Under the pieces are notes generated by a model. That model was not told where the DNA came from, did not search any database, and saw only the letters and a list, made by a program, of their open reading frames with translations. Both the position numbers and the translations under genes were made by a program. A stretch of 64,000 nucleotides of DNA from Roseibium alexandrii DFL-11 (lineage in GTDB: Bacteria; Pseudomonadota; Alphaproteobacteria; Rhizobiales; Stappiaceae): the NCBI RefSeq assembly GCF_000158095.2, contig NZ_CM011002.1, positions 943,028 to 1,007,027 of the forward strand, written 5' to 3'. Positions 63,886 to 64,000 of the stretch are shown piece by piece; position 1 is the first letter of the stretch; every line of letters starts with the position of its first letter.

Positions 63886-64000
63886 ACCGCCGGAACTTGA
63901 TCGGGAAAACCCATTACCAACACGGCTACCTTTGACATTGATAACCTGAATTCTGGTTGGGTCGGCAGCCAGCGAAGATGCCTATAAATGCAAATGAGCG
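63886..64000. other. Right-edge tail, no gene assigned
   Basis: 115 bp after the dehydrogenase. An ATG at 63978 opens a frame to the window end but is too short and has too weak a ribosome-binding site to call. Confidence 0.3.

Noticed and set aside
63978..64000. ATG near the right edge as the start of a further gene
   Set aside because: Only 23 bases remain, the ribosome-binding site is weak, and no family can be seen.

Overview
The window reads as chromosomal DNA of a metabolically versatile, probably marine alphaproteobacterium. I infer this from gene content: heterotetrameric sarcosine oxidase soxBDAG, an AapJQMP-type amino acid ABC transporter, a stand-alone NDUFS4-like complex I subunit (otherwise mitochondrial and alphaproteobacterial), a tandem cold-shock-domain protein and a LAB_N lipid A protein. 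A Hyphomicrobiales/Stappiaceae relative (Roseibium/Labrenzia-like) would fit, but no marker here proves it. Genes are dense, with many 1-14 bp overlaps. I saw no insertion sequence, phage gene or CRISPR array.

Layout. 1-10.3 kb is a one-carbon module: soxBDAG (minus strand) makes formaldehyde from sarcosine. Divergent adhC and fghA (plus strand) carry formaldehyde through glutathione adducts to formate. An HD-GYP gene and a partial nuclease-fold gene lie at the left edge. 10.4-14.3 kb holds dcp, a Tat-exported agmatine-deiminase homologue and an FMN-binding protein. 14.8-20.1 kb is a complete branched-chain-type ABC transporter operon closed by a strong terminator. 20.2-28 kb carries a Ca2+/H+ antiporter, an ornithine cyclodeaminase family enzyme, an acetyltransferase, a secreted protein coupled to a CHASE2 adenylate/guanylate cyclase, and a caspase-fold protein. 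28.2-33.8 kb has three tRNAs (Glu, Pro, Arg), glyoxalase I, a sirtuin, a double cold-shock protein, a DUF192 protein, unknown genes and the NDUFS4-like gene.

The most unusual segment is 34.1-38.9 kb, which looks like a small RiPP (ribosomally made, post-translationally modified peptide) locus. It has a SARP/BTAD regulator with a TPR-like tail, two short proteins resembling nitrile-hydratase-like leader peptides (NHLP), and a divergent YcaO enzyme. Both precursor candidates end in LAN followed by Ser or Cys and a short tail, and no ThiF/E1-like partner is present. The intergenic DNA here is clearly AT-richer than its surroundings.

39-44.3 kb has a phosphodiesterase/CAP-domain pair and an envelope glycolipid operon (GT39, PAP2 phosphatase, GT2, LAB_N). 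44.3-46.5 kb has a PhzF-family protein and cystathionine beta-lyase. 46.7-52.7 kb is the Aap/Bzt transporter with two paralogous binding proteins. 52.9-55.8 kb has a globin-coupled chemoreceptor and a TetR/HD-domain divergent pair with an inverted-repeat operator candidate. 55.9-62.1 kb is a minus-strand run: sulfurtransferase, GFA protein, AlaX editing factor, LysE exporter, acetyltransferase, cardiolipin synthase and cysteine synthase. The right edge has a ChrR-like protein whose anti-sigma zinc cysteines are replaced and which has no sigma factor gene beside it, followed by a short-chain dehydrogenase.

All calls come from reading translations and motifs by eye. No database search was run.
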